21,336 nucleotides of DNA from an uncultured Clostridium sp. (GCA_947246775.1 CAMXTM010000003.1:1-21336); one strand, 5' to 3'; shown: positions 1 to 5,805, counted from the first letter of the stretch. Numbers and translations are program-made. Notes: a model not told the origin generated them from the sequence alone.

Positions 1-24
1 ACCGCAACTGCTTTTTTATCCATC

Positions 25-723
25 TTATTCTGTTATTTTAGCAGGGTTGATTTTTACACCAGGACCCATTGTTGTTGAAATAACAATGCTCTTCATATAC
101 TGTCCTTTTGCTGCTACTGGTTTTGCTTTTATTAATGCACTCATAAGAGTCTGGAAGTTCTCGCTTAATTTTTCAGAACCAAAAGATACCTTTCCCAAAG
201 GAACATGAACAATATTTGTTTTATCCAAACGATACTCAATTTTACCAGCTTTAATATCTTTTACCGCTTTTGTTACGTCCATTGTAACTGTACCAGCTTT
301 TGGGTTTGGCATCAAGCCTTTAGGACCTAACACACGTCCCAAACGTCCTACAACTCCCATCATATCTGGAGTCGCAACCGCAACGTCAAATCCAAACCAA
401 TTATCATTTTGTATCTTTGGAATCAAATCCTCTGCTCCTACAAAGTCCGCTCCAGCCGCTAAAGCTTCTTCTGCTTTATCGCCTTTTGCAAATACCAAAA
501 CTCGCACTGTTTTACCTGTACCATGTGGAAGAACAACAGCACCACGTACCTGTTGGTCAGCATGTCTACTATCAACGCCCAAACGAATATGTGCTTCTAC
601 GGTTTCATCAAATTTGTCAGATATTGCTGTTTTTTGTACTAAATCAATTGCGTCTGCTGTATCATAAAGCATTGTTTTATCAATTAACTTTGCTTTTTCA
701 ATATATTTTTTTCCTCTTTTCAC
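25..723 (-). CDS. rplA: 50S ribosomal protein L1
   Basis: L1 forms the mobile stalk of the large ribosomal subunit next to the E site and also acts as a translational repressor of its own operon. The 232-aa product begins with the usual L1 opening ([14 protein letters not shown]) and carries the conserved [20 protein letters not shown] stretch near residues 121-140. I chose the GTG at 723-721 because an AAGGAGGG SD (731-739) lies 7-8 bases upstream and L1 homologues start there; a longer reading frame runs back to 840 but would overlap rplK and add an unrelated basic N-terminus. It is the last complete gene of the rpmG-secE-nusG-rplK-rplA series. An L1-binding-like RNA element sits directly before its SD, so self-repression is likely. 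Confidence 0.97.
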   Translation of the reverse strand: MKRGKKYIEKAKLIDKTMLYDTADAIDLVQKTAISDKFDETVEAHIRLGVDSRHADQQVRGAVVLPHGTGKTVRVLVFAKGDKAEEALAAGADFVGAEDLIPKIQNDNWFGFDVAVATPDMMGVVGRLGRVLGPKGLMPNPKAGTVTMDVTKAVKDIKAGKIEYRLDKTNIVHVPLGKVSFGSEKLSENFQTLMSALIKAKPVAAKGQYMKSIVISTTMGPGVKINPAKITE

Positions 724-740
724 TCTCGTGACCCTCCTTA

Positions 741-790
741 TGTGGTAATATCGGGAGAATTCCCTCCCACTATCTAGGCTAAACTGCCTA
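741..790 (-). promoter_or_regulatory. L1-binding RNA element before rplA
   Basis: On the minus strand the transcript reads GUGGGAGGG, then CCCGAUAUUACCACAU, which folds as GUGG/CCAC and GGG/CCC helices with an asymmetric internal loop. This is the pattern of the L1 site in 23S rRNA helices 76-78 (GGUGGGAG...UACCACC). A small hairpin UAGGC-AGUUUA-GCCUA (775-790) precedes it. The element ends 1-2 bases before the rplA SD, so bound L1 would block ribosome entry. The rRNA mimicry is established for this operon in other bacteria; its function here is inferred. Confidence 0.75.
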
Positions 791-797
791 CTTCTTT

Positions 798-1223
798 TTA
801 TTCTTCTACTGTAATACCCATGCTTCTTGCTGTACCGCATACCATACTATATGCAGCCTCGATAGATGCAGCATTCAAGTCTGGCATCTTTGTTTCAGCA
901 ATTTTCATAACTTCTGCTTTTGAAATTTTTGCAACTTTTGTTTTGTTTGGTACACCAGAACCAGATTCAATACCGCAAGCTTTTTTCAAAAGTACCGCCG
1001 CTGGTGGAGTCTTTGTAACAAAAGTGAAACTTCTATCTTGATATACTGTGATAACAACAGGAATAATCAATCCTGCCTGAGAAGCTGTTTTTTCATTAAA
1101 TTCTTTACAGAATCCCATAATATTTACACCATGCTGTCCTAACGCTGGACCAACTGGTGGTGCTGGTGTTGCTTTCGCTGCTGGAATTTGTAATTTGATA
1201 TAACCTGTTACTTTCTTTGCCAT
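798..1223 (-). CDS. rplK: 50S ribosomal protein L11
   Basis: L11 binds the GTPase-associated centre of 23S rRNA and takes part in factor-dependent GTP hydrolysis and the stringent response. The 141-aa protein, the normal family length, starts [15 protein letters not shown] and has the proline-rich [20 protein letters not shown] segment of the N-terminal domain and the C-terminal RNA-binding half ending [12 protein letters not shown]. The ATG at 1223-1221 was chosen because AGGAGG (1231-1236) lies 7 bases upstream; an in-frame extension to 1280 would run through the L1-binding element. Next in the transcript is rplA, 74 bases downstream. Confidence 0.97.
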   Translation of the reverse strand: MAKKVTGYIKLQIPAAKATPAPPVGPALGQHGVNIMGFCKEFNEKTASQAGLIIPVVITVYQDRSFTFVTKTPPAAVLLKKACGIESGSGVPNKTKVAKISKAEVMKIAETKMPDLNAASIEAAYSMVCGTARSMGITVEE

Positions 1224-1240
1224 TTCGGCACCTCCTATAA

Positions 1241-1307
1241 ATGTGGTAATTAACGGGGATTTTTGCCCTCCCACGCACAAGCCCTTATTCCTACTAACTG
1301 CCTGTGC
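1241..1307 (-). promoter_or_regulatory. L1-binding RNA element before rplK
   Basis: The minus-strand RNA contains GUGGGAGGGC, AAAAAUCCCC, then UUACCACAU (1241-1274), giving a GUGG/CCAC helix and a GGG/CCC helix as in the 23S rRNA L1 site. An 8-bp hairpin with one G-U pair (1275-1282 with 1300-1307) abuts it on the 5' side and includes a GGCAGUUAG stretch, also found in the hairpin before rplA. The rplK SD follows four bases after the element. This is the expected place for L1 feedback control of L11-L1 synthesis. Confidence 0.78.
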
Positions 1308-1317
1308 AGAAACGAAT

Positions 1318-1347
1318 ATTATACTTTTTCAATTTGTCCAAAATCAA
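1318..1347 (-). promoter_or_regulatory. possible internal promoter for rplK-rplA
   Basis: Within the last codons of nusG the minus strand reads TTGATT, 18 bases, TATAAT, which fits a sigma-A promoter whose transcript would begin just before the L1-binding leader. A separate L11 promoter is known in E. coli. Spacing and -35 are not ideal and read-through from rpmG is also expected, so this is only a candidate. Confidence 0.35.
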
Positions 1348-1873
1348 GCTCCACTGGTGTCTCACGCCCAAAAATAGACAGTTTGACAACAAGCGTTTTT
1401 TTATTGGTATTTATCTCCTTAATAATGCCAACAGAATTCGCAAAAGGTCCTGCTATGACTTTTACACTATCGCCCAATTCTACATCAATTGTCTCAACAG
1501 AACTACTAATACCCATAGCAAACACTTCTTCATCTGTCAGCGGAACAGGCTTAGAACCAGGACCAACAAAACTTGTTACTCCTCTTGTATTCCTTACTAC
1601 ATACCATGTATCATCATTCATAACCATCTTTAGTAACACATAGCCAGGAAATACTTTCCTTTGCACTGTCTTCTTTTGACCATTCTTTATTTCAACAACA
1701 TCTTGCAATGGTACGCTAACTTCCAATATTTGATCCTGCATACCCCTATTTTCTATGATTTTTTCAATATTTGCTTTTACTTTATTCTCATATCCAGAAT
1801 AAGTATGCACAACATACCATCTCATATCATTTGATGCTTTACTTTCCTCTGGTCTTATTGTTTCATCAGACAT
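1319..1873 (-). CDS. nusG: transcription termination/antitermination factor NusG
   Basis: NusG binds RNA polymerase at the clamp, modulates pausing and links transcription to translation or Rho. The 184-aa protein has an N-terminal extension of about 15 residues, then the NGN domain ([15 protein letters not shown] near residues 18-32, FPGYVLLKM near 75-83, [12 protein letters not shown]) and a C-terminal KOW domain ([20 protein letters not shown]). The ATG is preceded by AAAGGAA about 7 bases upstream. It lies between secE (30 bases upstream) and rplK (95 bases downstream), the classical order. Confidence 0.97.
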   Translation of the reverse strand: MSDETIRPEESKASNDMRWYVVHTYSGYENKVKANIEKIIENRGMQDQILEVSVPLQDVVEIKNGQKKTVQRKVFPGYVLLKMVMNDDTWYVVRNTRGVTSFVGPGSKPVPLTDEEVFAMGISSSVETIDVELGDSVKVIAGPFANSVGIIKEINTNKKTLVVKLSIFGRETPVELDFGQIEKV

Positions 1874-1903
1874 AACACCATTCCTTTTTTATACTTGATT
1901 TTA

Positions 1904-2173
1904 TTATCCTAACAAATTTAATATACAATCATATCCTGCTGAATACACTATATCCATACAGGAAACAATGACACCTACCAACAACGATGTTAGTATCACT
2001 GTTACTGTCTTTTTTGCCAACTCTTGTCTTGTAGGCCACACAATCTTTTTAAACTCAGCTTTATAATCCGCTACCGTTTCAGAAAATGTTGGCTTAGCAT
2101 TTTTATTTGGCTGTTTTTTTGGTTTTTTAGATTCGTTTTTTCCGCTTGGGTTTGTGGTGTTCTTTTCTTCCAT
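1904..2173 (-). CDS. secE: preprotein translocase subunit SecE
   Basis: SecE is the essential clamp subunit of the SecYEG protein-export channel in the cytoplasmic membrane. The 89-aa product has a Lys/Asn-rich cytoplasmic N-terminus, the amphipathic helix with the conserved EFKKIVWPTRQEL signature (about residues 40-52) and one C-terminal membrane helix (TVTVILTSLLVGVIVSCMDIVY). This is the short, single-span Gram-positive form. A GTG three codons upstream (2182) is possible, but the SD AAGGAAG overlaps it and is correctly spaced (8 bases) from the ATG at 2173. Confidence 0.95.
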   Translation of the reverse strand: MEEKNTTNPSGKNESKKPKKQPNKNAKPTFSETVADYKAEFKKIVWPTRQELAKKTVTVILTSLLVGVIVSCMDIVYSAGYDCILNLLG

Positions 2174-2206
2174 ATTGTTCACTTCCTTAAAACAAGTAAT
2201 TTCCCA

Positions 2207-2356
2207 TTACTTTGTTTCTTTGTGTAATGTATGGGATTTACAGAACTTACAATACTTTTTCAGTTCCATTCTGTCAGGCATTGTTTTTTTGTCCTTTGTT
2301 GTGCTATAATTTCTTTGCTTACATTCTGTACATGCTAAGGTAATCCTTGTTCTCAA
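2207..2356 (-). CDS. rpmG: 50S ribosomal protein L33
   Basis: A 49-aa ribosomal protein of the large subunit. The translation begins [17 protein letters not shown] and ends [13 protein letters not shown], with two Cys-x-x-Cys pairs (CTEC and CKFC), so it is the zinc-binding C+ form; zinc-free paralogues replace this form during zinc starvation in some Firmicutes. The start is a TTG at 2356-2354 with GGAGGTG about 6 bases upstream. It is the first gene of the operon, 33 bases before secE and about 55 bases after the predicted transcription start. Confidence 0.95.
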   Translation of the reverse strand: MRTRITLACTECKQRNYSTTKDKKTMPDRMELKKYCKFCKSHTLHKETK

Positions 2357-2418
2357 GACTTCCACCTCCATTAGTCTATTTTCTGCATAAAAAAAAGACT
2401 TACGCCTTTCTGCTTAAC

Positions 2419-2447
2419 AGAATATCATAAGTCCTTTTTATTGTCAA
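2419..2447 (-). promoter_or_regulatory. sigma-A promoter of the rpmG-secE-nusG operon
   Basis: The minus strand reads TTGACA (2447-2442), a 17-base spacer, then TATTCT (2424-2419), a near-consensus housekeeping promoter with a start near 2411. No other transcript reads into rpmG from upstream because the next gene lies on the opposite strand. The promoter is embedded in an inverted repeat (GACTTA/TAAGTC, with inner TTCTG/CAGAA, 2395-2436). Confidence 0.8.
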
Positions 2448-2481
2448 GCACAAATTTATTTTTAAATTAGGAGATGACATT

Positions 2482-2802
2482 GTGTATCATAAAATTGTAA
2501 AAGATAGAAAAAAATTTGTTGAGAAAGTATTACTTTCATTAGGTTGTAAAATAGTAGATATCGAACTATACTATAACGACAATAGAACTATTTTTGAATA
2601 TAAAAGAGAATATTATCGCATTGATACAATGTCTTTTAATGGTAGAACATTTATAGTATTGGAATGGGCTGATACAATACATAGTATAAAACATAATATT
2701 ATGGAAGATATAGACCCATTTCCCTGTGACCTTTCTGATGAAGAAATCATAAAAGAAATAAAATATGCTTTGGAAATTGAGCCATATCCAGAAAGATATT
2801 GA
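2482..2802 (+). CDS. hypothetical 106-aa protein
   Basis: I do not recognise this protein. It starts with GTG, with AGGAGA about 7 bases upstream, and diverges from the rpmG operon. The sequence is soluble: a basic N-terminal helix (KDRKKFVEKVLLSLG), then alternating hydrophobic/polar segments suggesting beta strands (KIVDIELYY, TIFEYKREYYRID, TFIVLEWAD), and an acidic C-terminus (DLSDEEIIKEIKYALEIEP). Small orphan proteins of this shape are often immunity proteins or antitoxin-like partners in Firmicutes accessory loci, but no toxin gene is adjacent, so that is a guess. Base composition is even more AT-rich than the ribosomal genes, consistent with accessory DNA. Confidence 0.65.
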   Translation: MYHKIVKDRKKFVEKVLLSLGCKIVDIELYYNDNRTIFEYKREYYRIDTMSFNGRTFIVLEWADTIHSIKHNIMEDIDPFPCDLSDEEIIKEIKYALEIEPYPERY

Positions 2803-2871
2803 GAGAAATTTTTTTAATATCTTTTTTGTTTCTTTGTTCATACGATACAAATATTAAATTAAAAATATATT

Positions 2872-2894
2872 GTTACTTTTTTAAAAAAAGTAAC
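2872..2894. repeat. palindrome 1 of the hairpin-rich spacer
   Basis: GTTACTTTTTT and AAAAAAGTAAC are perfect 11-bp inverted arms separated by one A. It is the first of a series of inverted repeats in the gene-free stretch 2803-3117. The stop codon of the 106-aa gene lies 70 bases upstream, so it could help end that transcript, but there is no T-run after a GC-rich stem. Confidence 0.7.
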
Positions 2895-2900
2895 CAAAAA

Positions 2901-2927
2901 TGCAGGGGCTTTTCGAATGCCCCTGCA
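2901..2927. repeat. palindrome 2 of the hairpin-rich spacer
   Basis: TGCAGGGGC and GCCCCTGCA are perfect 9-bp arms around a 9-base loop (TTTTCGAAT). The stem is GC-rich in an AT-rich surround. Confidence 0.75.
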
Positions 2928-2937
2928 CCCCCCGAGC

Positions 2938-2960
2938 TAAAGGGGGTTGCACCCCCTTTA
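2938..2960. repeat. palindrome 3 of the hairpin-rich spacer
   Basis: TAAAGGGGGT and ACCCCCTTTA are perfect 10-bp arms around TGC. It lies ten bases after palindrome 2. Confidence 0.75.
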
Positions 2961-3069
2961 ACCATTCCCCTGCGTCTGCTATGATAAAGGAGAAATACAG
3001 AGGCTAATATATGTGGCTTATGCAATTTTAATTTTTTTAAAAAGTTAATTGGCTTTTTTAGTGCAGAGA

Positions 3070-3088
3070 GGGGCGGCTTTGCCGCCCC
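3070..3088. repeat. palindrome 4 of the hairpin-rich spacer
   Basis: GGGGCGGC and GCCGCCCC are perfect 8-bp arms around TTT. It is preceded by a run (3041-3060) that resembles the start of palindrome 1 (T-run, A-run, GTTAA), as if the unit were partly duplicated. It lies about 30 bases beyond the stop codon of the XRE gene on the minus strand. Confidence 0.75.
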
Positions 3089-3117
3089 CATTTCTCAAAA
3101 AAACGGTCTAATCTTTA

Positions 3118-3330
3118 TCAAATTTGTTTTCCTGTATCCCGAAAAGTAAAAACACCATCGTAATCACAATTTAAAGCATCAGCAATATTATGCAATTCTT
3201 TTTCCCTAAAATTATCTGTTCTCAATCTACCATAAAAATTTGTACCATTATACTCTAACTTATCACTCAATTCTTTAATTGTCATATTTCTTTCTAATAA
3301 AATTTTGCGTATTTTCAAAGACATTCCCAT
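3118..3330 (-). CDS. small XRE-family helix-turn-helix repressor
   Basis: A 70-aa Cro/CI-type DNA-binding protein with no effector domain. The helix-turn-helix lies at about residues 15-45 (MTIKELSDKLEYNGTNFYGRL), where a recognition helix follows the TIKELSDKLE scaffold helix, and the C-terminal helix contains the usual IADALNCDYD motif. The ATG at 3330 was chosen because AGAGGTG lies 6 bases upstream; a GTG at 3339 overlaps this SD. The gene diverges from the DUF6809-like gene. A 6-4-6 palindrome sits between its own -35 and -10 elements, so it probably represses itself. Confidence 0.85.
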   Translation of the reverse strand: MGMSLKIRKILLERNMTIKELSDKLEYNGTNFYGRLRTDNFREKELHNIADALNCDYDGVFTFRDTGKQI

Positions 3331-3356
3331 ATCTTGCACCTCTTTCTTTTTTAGTA

Positions 3357-3385
3357 ATAATACACTTTTTAGTGTAAAAAATCAA
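3357..3385 (-). promoter_or_regulatory. promoter of the XRE gene with operator palindrome
   Basis: The minus strand reads TTGATT (3385-3380), 17 bases, TATTAT (3362-3357). The spacer and the edge of the -10 are occupied by the perfect palindrome TACACT-TTTT-AGTGTA (3361-3376), the expected position for a repressor that blocks RNA polymerase. Confidence 0.6.
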
Positions 3386-3390
3386 ATATA

Positions 3391-3406
3391 AGTATAATTT
3401 TATACT
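3391..3406. promoter_or_regulatory. second operator-like palindrome
   Basis: AGTATA-ATTT-TATACT is a perfect 6-4-6 palindrome like the one at 3361-3376, and starts exactly 30 bp from it (about three helical turns, same DNA face). It could be a second repressor site serving the divergent gene. The half-sites differ in sequence, which lowers confidence. Confidence 0.4.
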
Positions 3407-3550
3407 CTAAAATATAAAATTAGGTCTTGATTAATTATGTTGATTAATATAAAATTATATTATGCACTATAATATTATGGTCAAATAATAAATAAAAGGT
3501 TAAAAAAATTTTTTATGAGAAAAATGAAAAACATAGAAAGAAGGGAAAAT

Positions 3551-3838
3551 ATGGGAAAAATTTTAGAAGCATTTGCAAACAATATACTTAATACGGTCGA
3601 AACTATCGAAAATCACAACCCACAACGCCAAAAATTACTAGAAAAAAATATGAAACTCTATAACGAACTATTGCAAAAATTAAATGATGAGGAAAAAAAT
3701 GTATTGGAAAAATTATTAGATGTGATTTCTGACGAAAGTTGCTATGATGCACAACATAATTTTGTTCGTGGTTATTGCTTAGGTACTATTATGACAACAG
3801 AAATATTTTCAGAAAAAGAATCCTTTTCTATAAAATAA
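3551..3838 (+). CDS. DUF6809-like small helical protein
   Basis: A 95-aa soluble protein, mostly helical. The central LNDEEKNVLEKLLDVISD and the C-terminal NFVRGYCLGTIMTTEIF resemble the conserved end (F..GF.lGa.lm.EvF) of DUF6809 proteins, which are common in Lachnospiraceae and often lie near mobile DNA; this is from memory and moderate. The ATG at 3551 is preferred because GAAGGG lies 5 bases upstream; an ATG at 3515 has no SD at useful distance. It is divergent from the XRE repressor and followed by a bidirectional terminator. Function unknown. Confidence 0.65.
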   Translation: MGKILEAFANNILNTVETIENHNPQRQKLLEKNMKLYNELLQKLNDEEKNVLEKLLDVISDESCYDAQHNFVRGYCLGTIMTTEIFSEKESFSIK

Positions 3839-3855
3839 AAATGTATACAAATAAA

Positions 3856-3895
3856 GCCCACAGCTACAAATCTTTTTACCTTTGTAGCTATGGGC
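3856..3895. terminator. bidirectional terminator hairpin
   Basis: GCCCACAGCTACAAA pairs with TTTGTAGCTATGGGC (one mismatch) around a 10-base loop. It separates two convergent genes; a T-rich tract follows on the minus strand. Confidence 0.75.
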
Positions 3896-3908
3896 AGTAT
3901 ATACAATA

Positions 3909-4298
3909 TTATTTTGTATCAGAAGATTTTGAAATTTTTTCTAATTTTTCATTAAAATAAACAAAATCATAGCCATCTTCAGGCTCTCCTACTTCATAAC
4001 CTAACACTTCAGTTGCCTTTTTTTTAAATAATGAAATCCAGTTTTCCCATTCCTTTTCTGACATTCTCCCAAAAAACTGTAACCCACTTGGCTCAACACT
4101 TACTTCTATTGCCTTATTAACATCATCATCAGTACCATAACTACCATACCATCTAGGAACAGGATTAACAATTCCATAGTCTTTGTCCTCAATCACTCCC
4201 ACCCAGCCAGGCATTTGAGTATATATCTTCTCTATTTTATGCCATAATTCATCTGGTAAAGTATAATGTATGTTTAAATTGATACAAAAAAATTTCAC
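3909..4298 (-). CDS. hypothetical 129-aa protein (immunity-like)
   Basis: I do not recognise a named family. The protein is acidic and rich in Trp and Tyr (LPDELWHKIEKIYTQMPGWVG near the N-terminus, EKEWENWISLFKKKATEVLGYEVGEPEDGYDF near the C-terminus). Similar Trp-rich single-domain proteins occur beside polymorphic-toxin genes in Firmicutes, where many are immunity proteins; that is inference only, since no toxin is present. The GTG at 4298 starts five bases after the stop of the DtxR-family gene and has AGAAAGAAG upstream, suggesting translational coupling; an upstream in-frame ATG (4337) lies inside the preceding gene and looks worse. Confidence 0.6.
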   Translation of the reverse strand: MKFFCINLNIHYTLPDELWHKIEKIYTQMPGWVGVIEDKDYGIVNPVPRWYGSYGTDDDVNKAIEVSVEPSGLQFFGRMSEKEWENWISLFKKKATEVLGYEVGEPEDGYDFVYFNEKLEKISKSSDTK

Positions 4299-4303
4299 AA
4301 TAT

Positions 4304-4672
4304 TTATTCTTCTTTCTCCATATGTTTTAAGATACATTCTAATGTTTTTTCACTAATCACGTGTTCCATACGGCAAGCATCTTTTGCCGCTGTTTCTTCA
4401 TCAACTCCTATTTGCATCAAAAACTCCTTCAGTACACAATGTCTATGATAAATATTTTGTGCTACTTTTTTTCCTTTTTCTGTTAAAAGTAGTTGGTGGA
4501 TTTGTCCTACTGTTACATATCCTGCCTTTTTTAACACAGCCATCGCCCTGCTTACACTTGGCTTTGAAAATCCTAGCTCATTCGCCACATCAACAGAACG
4601 TGCAATACCATTCCTTTTTTCTAAAATAAGGATTGTTTCTAAATAGTTTTCGCCTGATTCCTTTAATTTCAT
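4304..4672 (-). CDS. DtxR/MntR-family metal-dependent transcriptional regulator
   Basis: A dimeric repressor that binds DNA when loaded with Fe2+ or Mn2+. The 122-aa product has a winged helix at about residues 8-65 (ARSVDVANELGFSKPSVSRAMAVLKKAGYV) and the metal-binding dimerisation domain after it; there is no SH3-like third domain, so it has MntR-like architecture. The expected ligands are visible: E12, H78, C100, E103 and H104. C100 matches Cys102 of DtxR rather than Glu99 of MntR, and residue 9 is Asn where MntR has Asp and DtxR has Met, so metal preference cannot be read off. The ATG at 4672 has only a weak SD. It diverges from the DUF2325 gene and sits near a metal importer operon. Confidence 0.88.
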   Translation of the reverse strand: MKLKESGENYLETILILEKRNGIARSVDVANELGFSKPSVSRAMAVLKKAGYVTVGQIHQLLLTEKGKKVAQNIYHRHCVLKEFLMQIGVDEETAAKDACRMEHVISEKTLECILKHMEKEE

Positions 4673-4713
4673 AATATCACACCACACTTTTTTTAAAAAC
4701 TTATATGAACACT

Positions 4714-4742
4714 ATCATATCACATTCATCTATGATACGCAA
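4714..4742 (-). promoter_or_regulatory. promoter of the DtxR-family gene
   Basis: The minus strand reads TTGCGT (4742-4737), 17 bases, TATGAT (4719-4714), placing the start about 35 bases before the ATG. Confidence 0.5.
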
Positions 4743-4766
4743 GGAACAAAGTTTTTTAAAATACAA

Positions 4767-4795
4767 TTGACAAAATTAGTAATTAGTGATATTAT
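4767..4795 (+). promoter_or_regulatory. sigma-A promoter of the DUF2325 gene
   Basis: TTGACA (4767-4772), 17 bases, TATTAT (4790-4795). The spacer contains a tandem ATTAGT repeat, part of a putative metalloregulator operator. Confidence 0.75.
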
Positions 4796-4821
4796 GATAA
4801 CAAAAGTTAACTAAGACTAAT
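4775..4821. promoter_or_regulatory. inverted pair of TTAGT tandem repeats, candidate DtxR-type operator
   Basis: ATTAGT occurs twice with a 7-bp period (4775-4787) inside the promoter spacer, and the inverted form AACTAAGACTAAT (4809-4821) lies at the start of the transcript. TTAG(G/T)..TAG half-sites resemble those bound by DtxR/IdeR proteins. Because the neighbouring regulator gene is of that family, repression of the DUF2325 gene by metal-bound regulator is a reasonable inference. Confidence 0.5.
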
Positions 4822-4857
4822 TCATTTTCGTTATTGTAATAAAGGAGTTGGTATCAC

Positions 4858-5139
4858 ATGAGTATCGTTATTATTGGGGGACATGACCGTATGGTCTGTC
4901 AATATAAAGAAATTTGTAAAAATTATAAATGTAAAGCAAAAATATTTACTCACTTGCCTAGCAATTTTAAATCAAAAATTGGCAACCCTGATTTGTTAGT
5001 GCTTTTTACCAGTACCGTTTCTCACTCTATGGTGCATGGTGCTTTGCAAGAGGCAAACAAAAATAATATTGCTGTTGCCCGTTCCCATAGTAGTAGTTCT
5101 TGCGCACTCAAAAAAATATTGGATTGCCATTGCAGTTAA
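4858..5139 (+). CDS. DUF2325 domain protein
   Basis: A 93-aa single-domain protein. The start MSIVIIGGHDRM, the centre GNPDLLVLFTSTVSHSMVHGAL and the end VARSHSSSSCALKKIL match DUF2325, a small Rossmann-like family common in Firmicutes whose biochemical role is not established. Several Cys residues (14, 20, 25) and two near the C-terminal end (CALKKILDCHC) could bind metal or be redox-active. The ATG has AAAGGAG about 8 bases upstream. It is transcribed alone from a promoter that carries putative metalloregulator sites, which suggests a link to iron or manganese status. Confidence 0.85.
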   Translation: MSIVIIGGHDRMVCQYKEICKNYKCKAKIFTHLPSNFKSKIGNPDLLVLFTSTVSHSMVHGALQEANKNNIAVARSHSSSSCALKKILDCHCS

Positions 5140-5200
5140 TACTATTTTTTTCATAAACAGTTAGCAATAGCTAATATCTTATCTCTCTCCACACCAAAAA

Positions 5201-5235
5201 AGACATACTATTTTTTAATAGTATGTCTCTTTTTT
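5201..5235. terminator. bidirectional intrinsic terminator
   Basis: AGACATACTAT and ATAGTATGTCT form a perfect 11-bp stem around a 6-base loop, flanked by an A-run and followed by CTTTTTT. It serves the DUF2325 gene and the convergent membrane-protein gene. Confidence 0.9.
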
Positions 5236-5500
5236 ATTTTCTATAAAAGCAAATGACGAACAATAGCATCACAAGTATCATAATTTCCATTTTTATCAAT
5301 GGTCGCTTTTGTTCCATATACTGTTTATAAAATTTATTATCTTGAAAGTCTTTTCCGAGTCGCTCCTTTTCTTCTTCTCTTGCCTCTAAATAGCAATAAT
5401 ACTGATTCAATATAAAAAACATACCATATATTACTGCAACAACAAAATAGCTTTGCGGTTTATTACAGCAAAAAATAATAAAAGCAGCCACAGCGCACAT
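5234..5500 (-). CDS. hypothetical small membrane protein
   Basis: An 88-aa protein not assigned to a family. It shows two N-terminal hydrophobic segments (about residues 1-11 and 18-36), a highly charged middle (LEAREEEKERLGKDFQDNKFYKQYMEQKRP) and a C-terminal membrane helix (MEIMILVMLLFVICFY). The ATG at 5500 has AAAGGATT about 5 bases upstream. It lies 44 bases after the TSCPD-domain gene on the same strand and may be co-transcribed with it; the shared terminator at 5201-5235 overlaps its stop. Confidence 0.65.
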   Translation of the reverse strand: MCAVAAFIIFCCNKPQSYFVVAVIYGMFFILNQYYCYLEAREEEKERLGKDFQDNKFYKQYMEQKRPLIKMEIMILVMLLFVICFYRK

Positions 5501-5544
5501 TTTCTAATCCTTTTATAAAATACTTTTCCTTTCATAAAATTATT

Positions 5545-5805
5545 TTACACGATTTCCTTTTTTAAATAGCTTTCCAATGCCTGTGCCAACTGGTCTGGAC
5601 AGCTTGATGTTCTAGGGCCGCAAGTAACACCTCTTAATCTCTTTGCTACTTCTTCTGCTGGCATACCCTCTACCAATTTTGCTAAACCTTTATGGTTGCC
5701 ATCACAGCCATTATGAAATTTTAAATTGTATACTTTTCCCTCGTCTATGTCAAAATCAATTTTTACTGCACAAATTCCCTTTGTATCATATGTGATATGT
5801 TGCAT
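5545..5805 (-). CDS. TSCPD domain-containing protein
   Basis: An 86-aa protein that consists of a TSCPD domain alone (the TIGR03905 type), the module otherwise found at the C-terminus of class II ribonucleotide reductases. The conserved NGCDGNHKGLAKLVEGM (residues 31-47) and GPRTSSCPDQLAQAL (residues 63-77, where SSCPD replaces the TSCPD name-giving motif) are both present, with Cys at 12, 33, 62 and 69 as possible metal ligands. The role of the free domain is not established. The SD AGGAGGG lies 8 bases before the ATG. Confidence 0.9.
   Translation of the reverse strand: MQHITYDTKGICAVKIDFDIDEGKVYNLKFHNGCDGNHKGLAKLVEGMPAEEVAKRLRGVTCGPRTSSCPDQLAQALESYLKKEIV

Noticed and set aside
724..840. 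N-terminal extension of the L1 reading frame to 840
   Set aside because: It overlaps rplK, encodes a non-conserved basic peptide, and a GTG with a perfect SD lies at 723.
2395..2436. Terminator hairpin upstream of rpmG
   Set aside because: It overlaps the rpmG promoter and lies upstream of its start, so it cannot terminate that transcript; no minus-strand gene lies upstream to need it.
2566..2850. 94-aa reading frame antisense to the 106-aa gene
   Set aside because: The plus-strand frame has an SD and coherent sequence; the antisense one is an AT-rich shadow.
2872..3088. CRISPR array or integron attC site
   Set aside because: The inverted repeats are not regularly repeated with spacers, no cas or integrase gene is present, and the arms differ.
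5161..5174. TTAGC-AATA-GCTAA small palindrome after the DUF2325 gene
   Set aside because: Five-bp arms in AT-rich sequence can arise by chance and a true terminator follows it.
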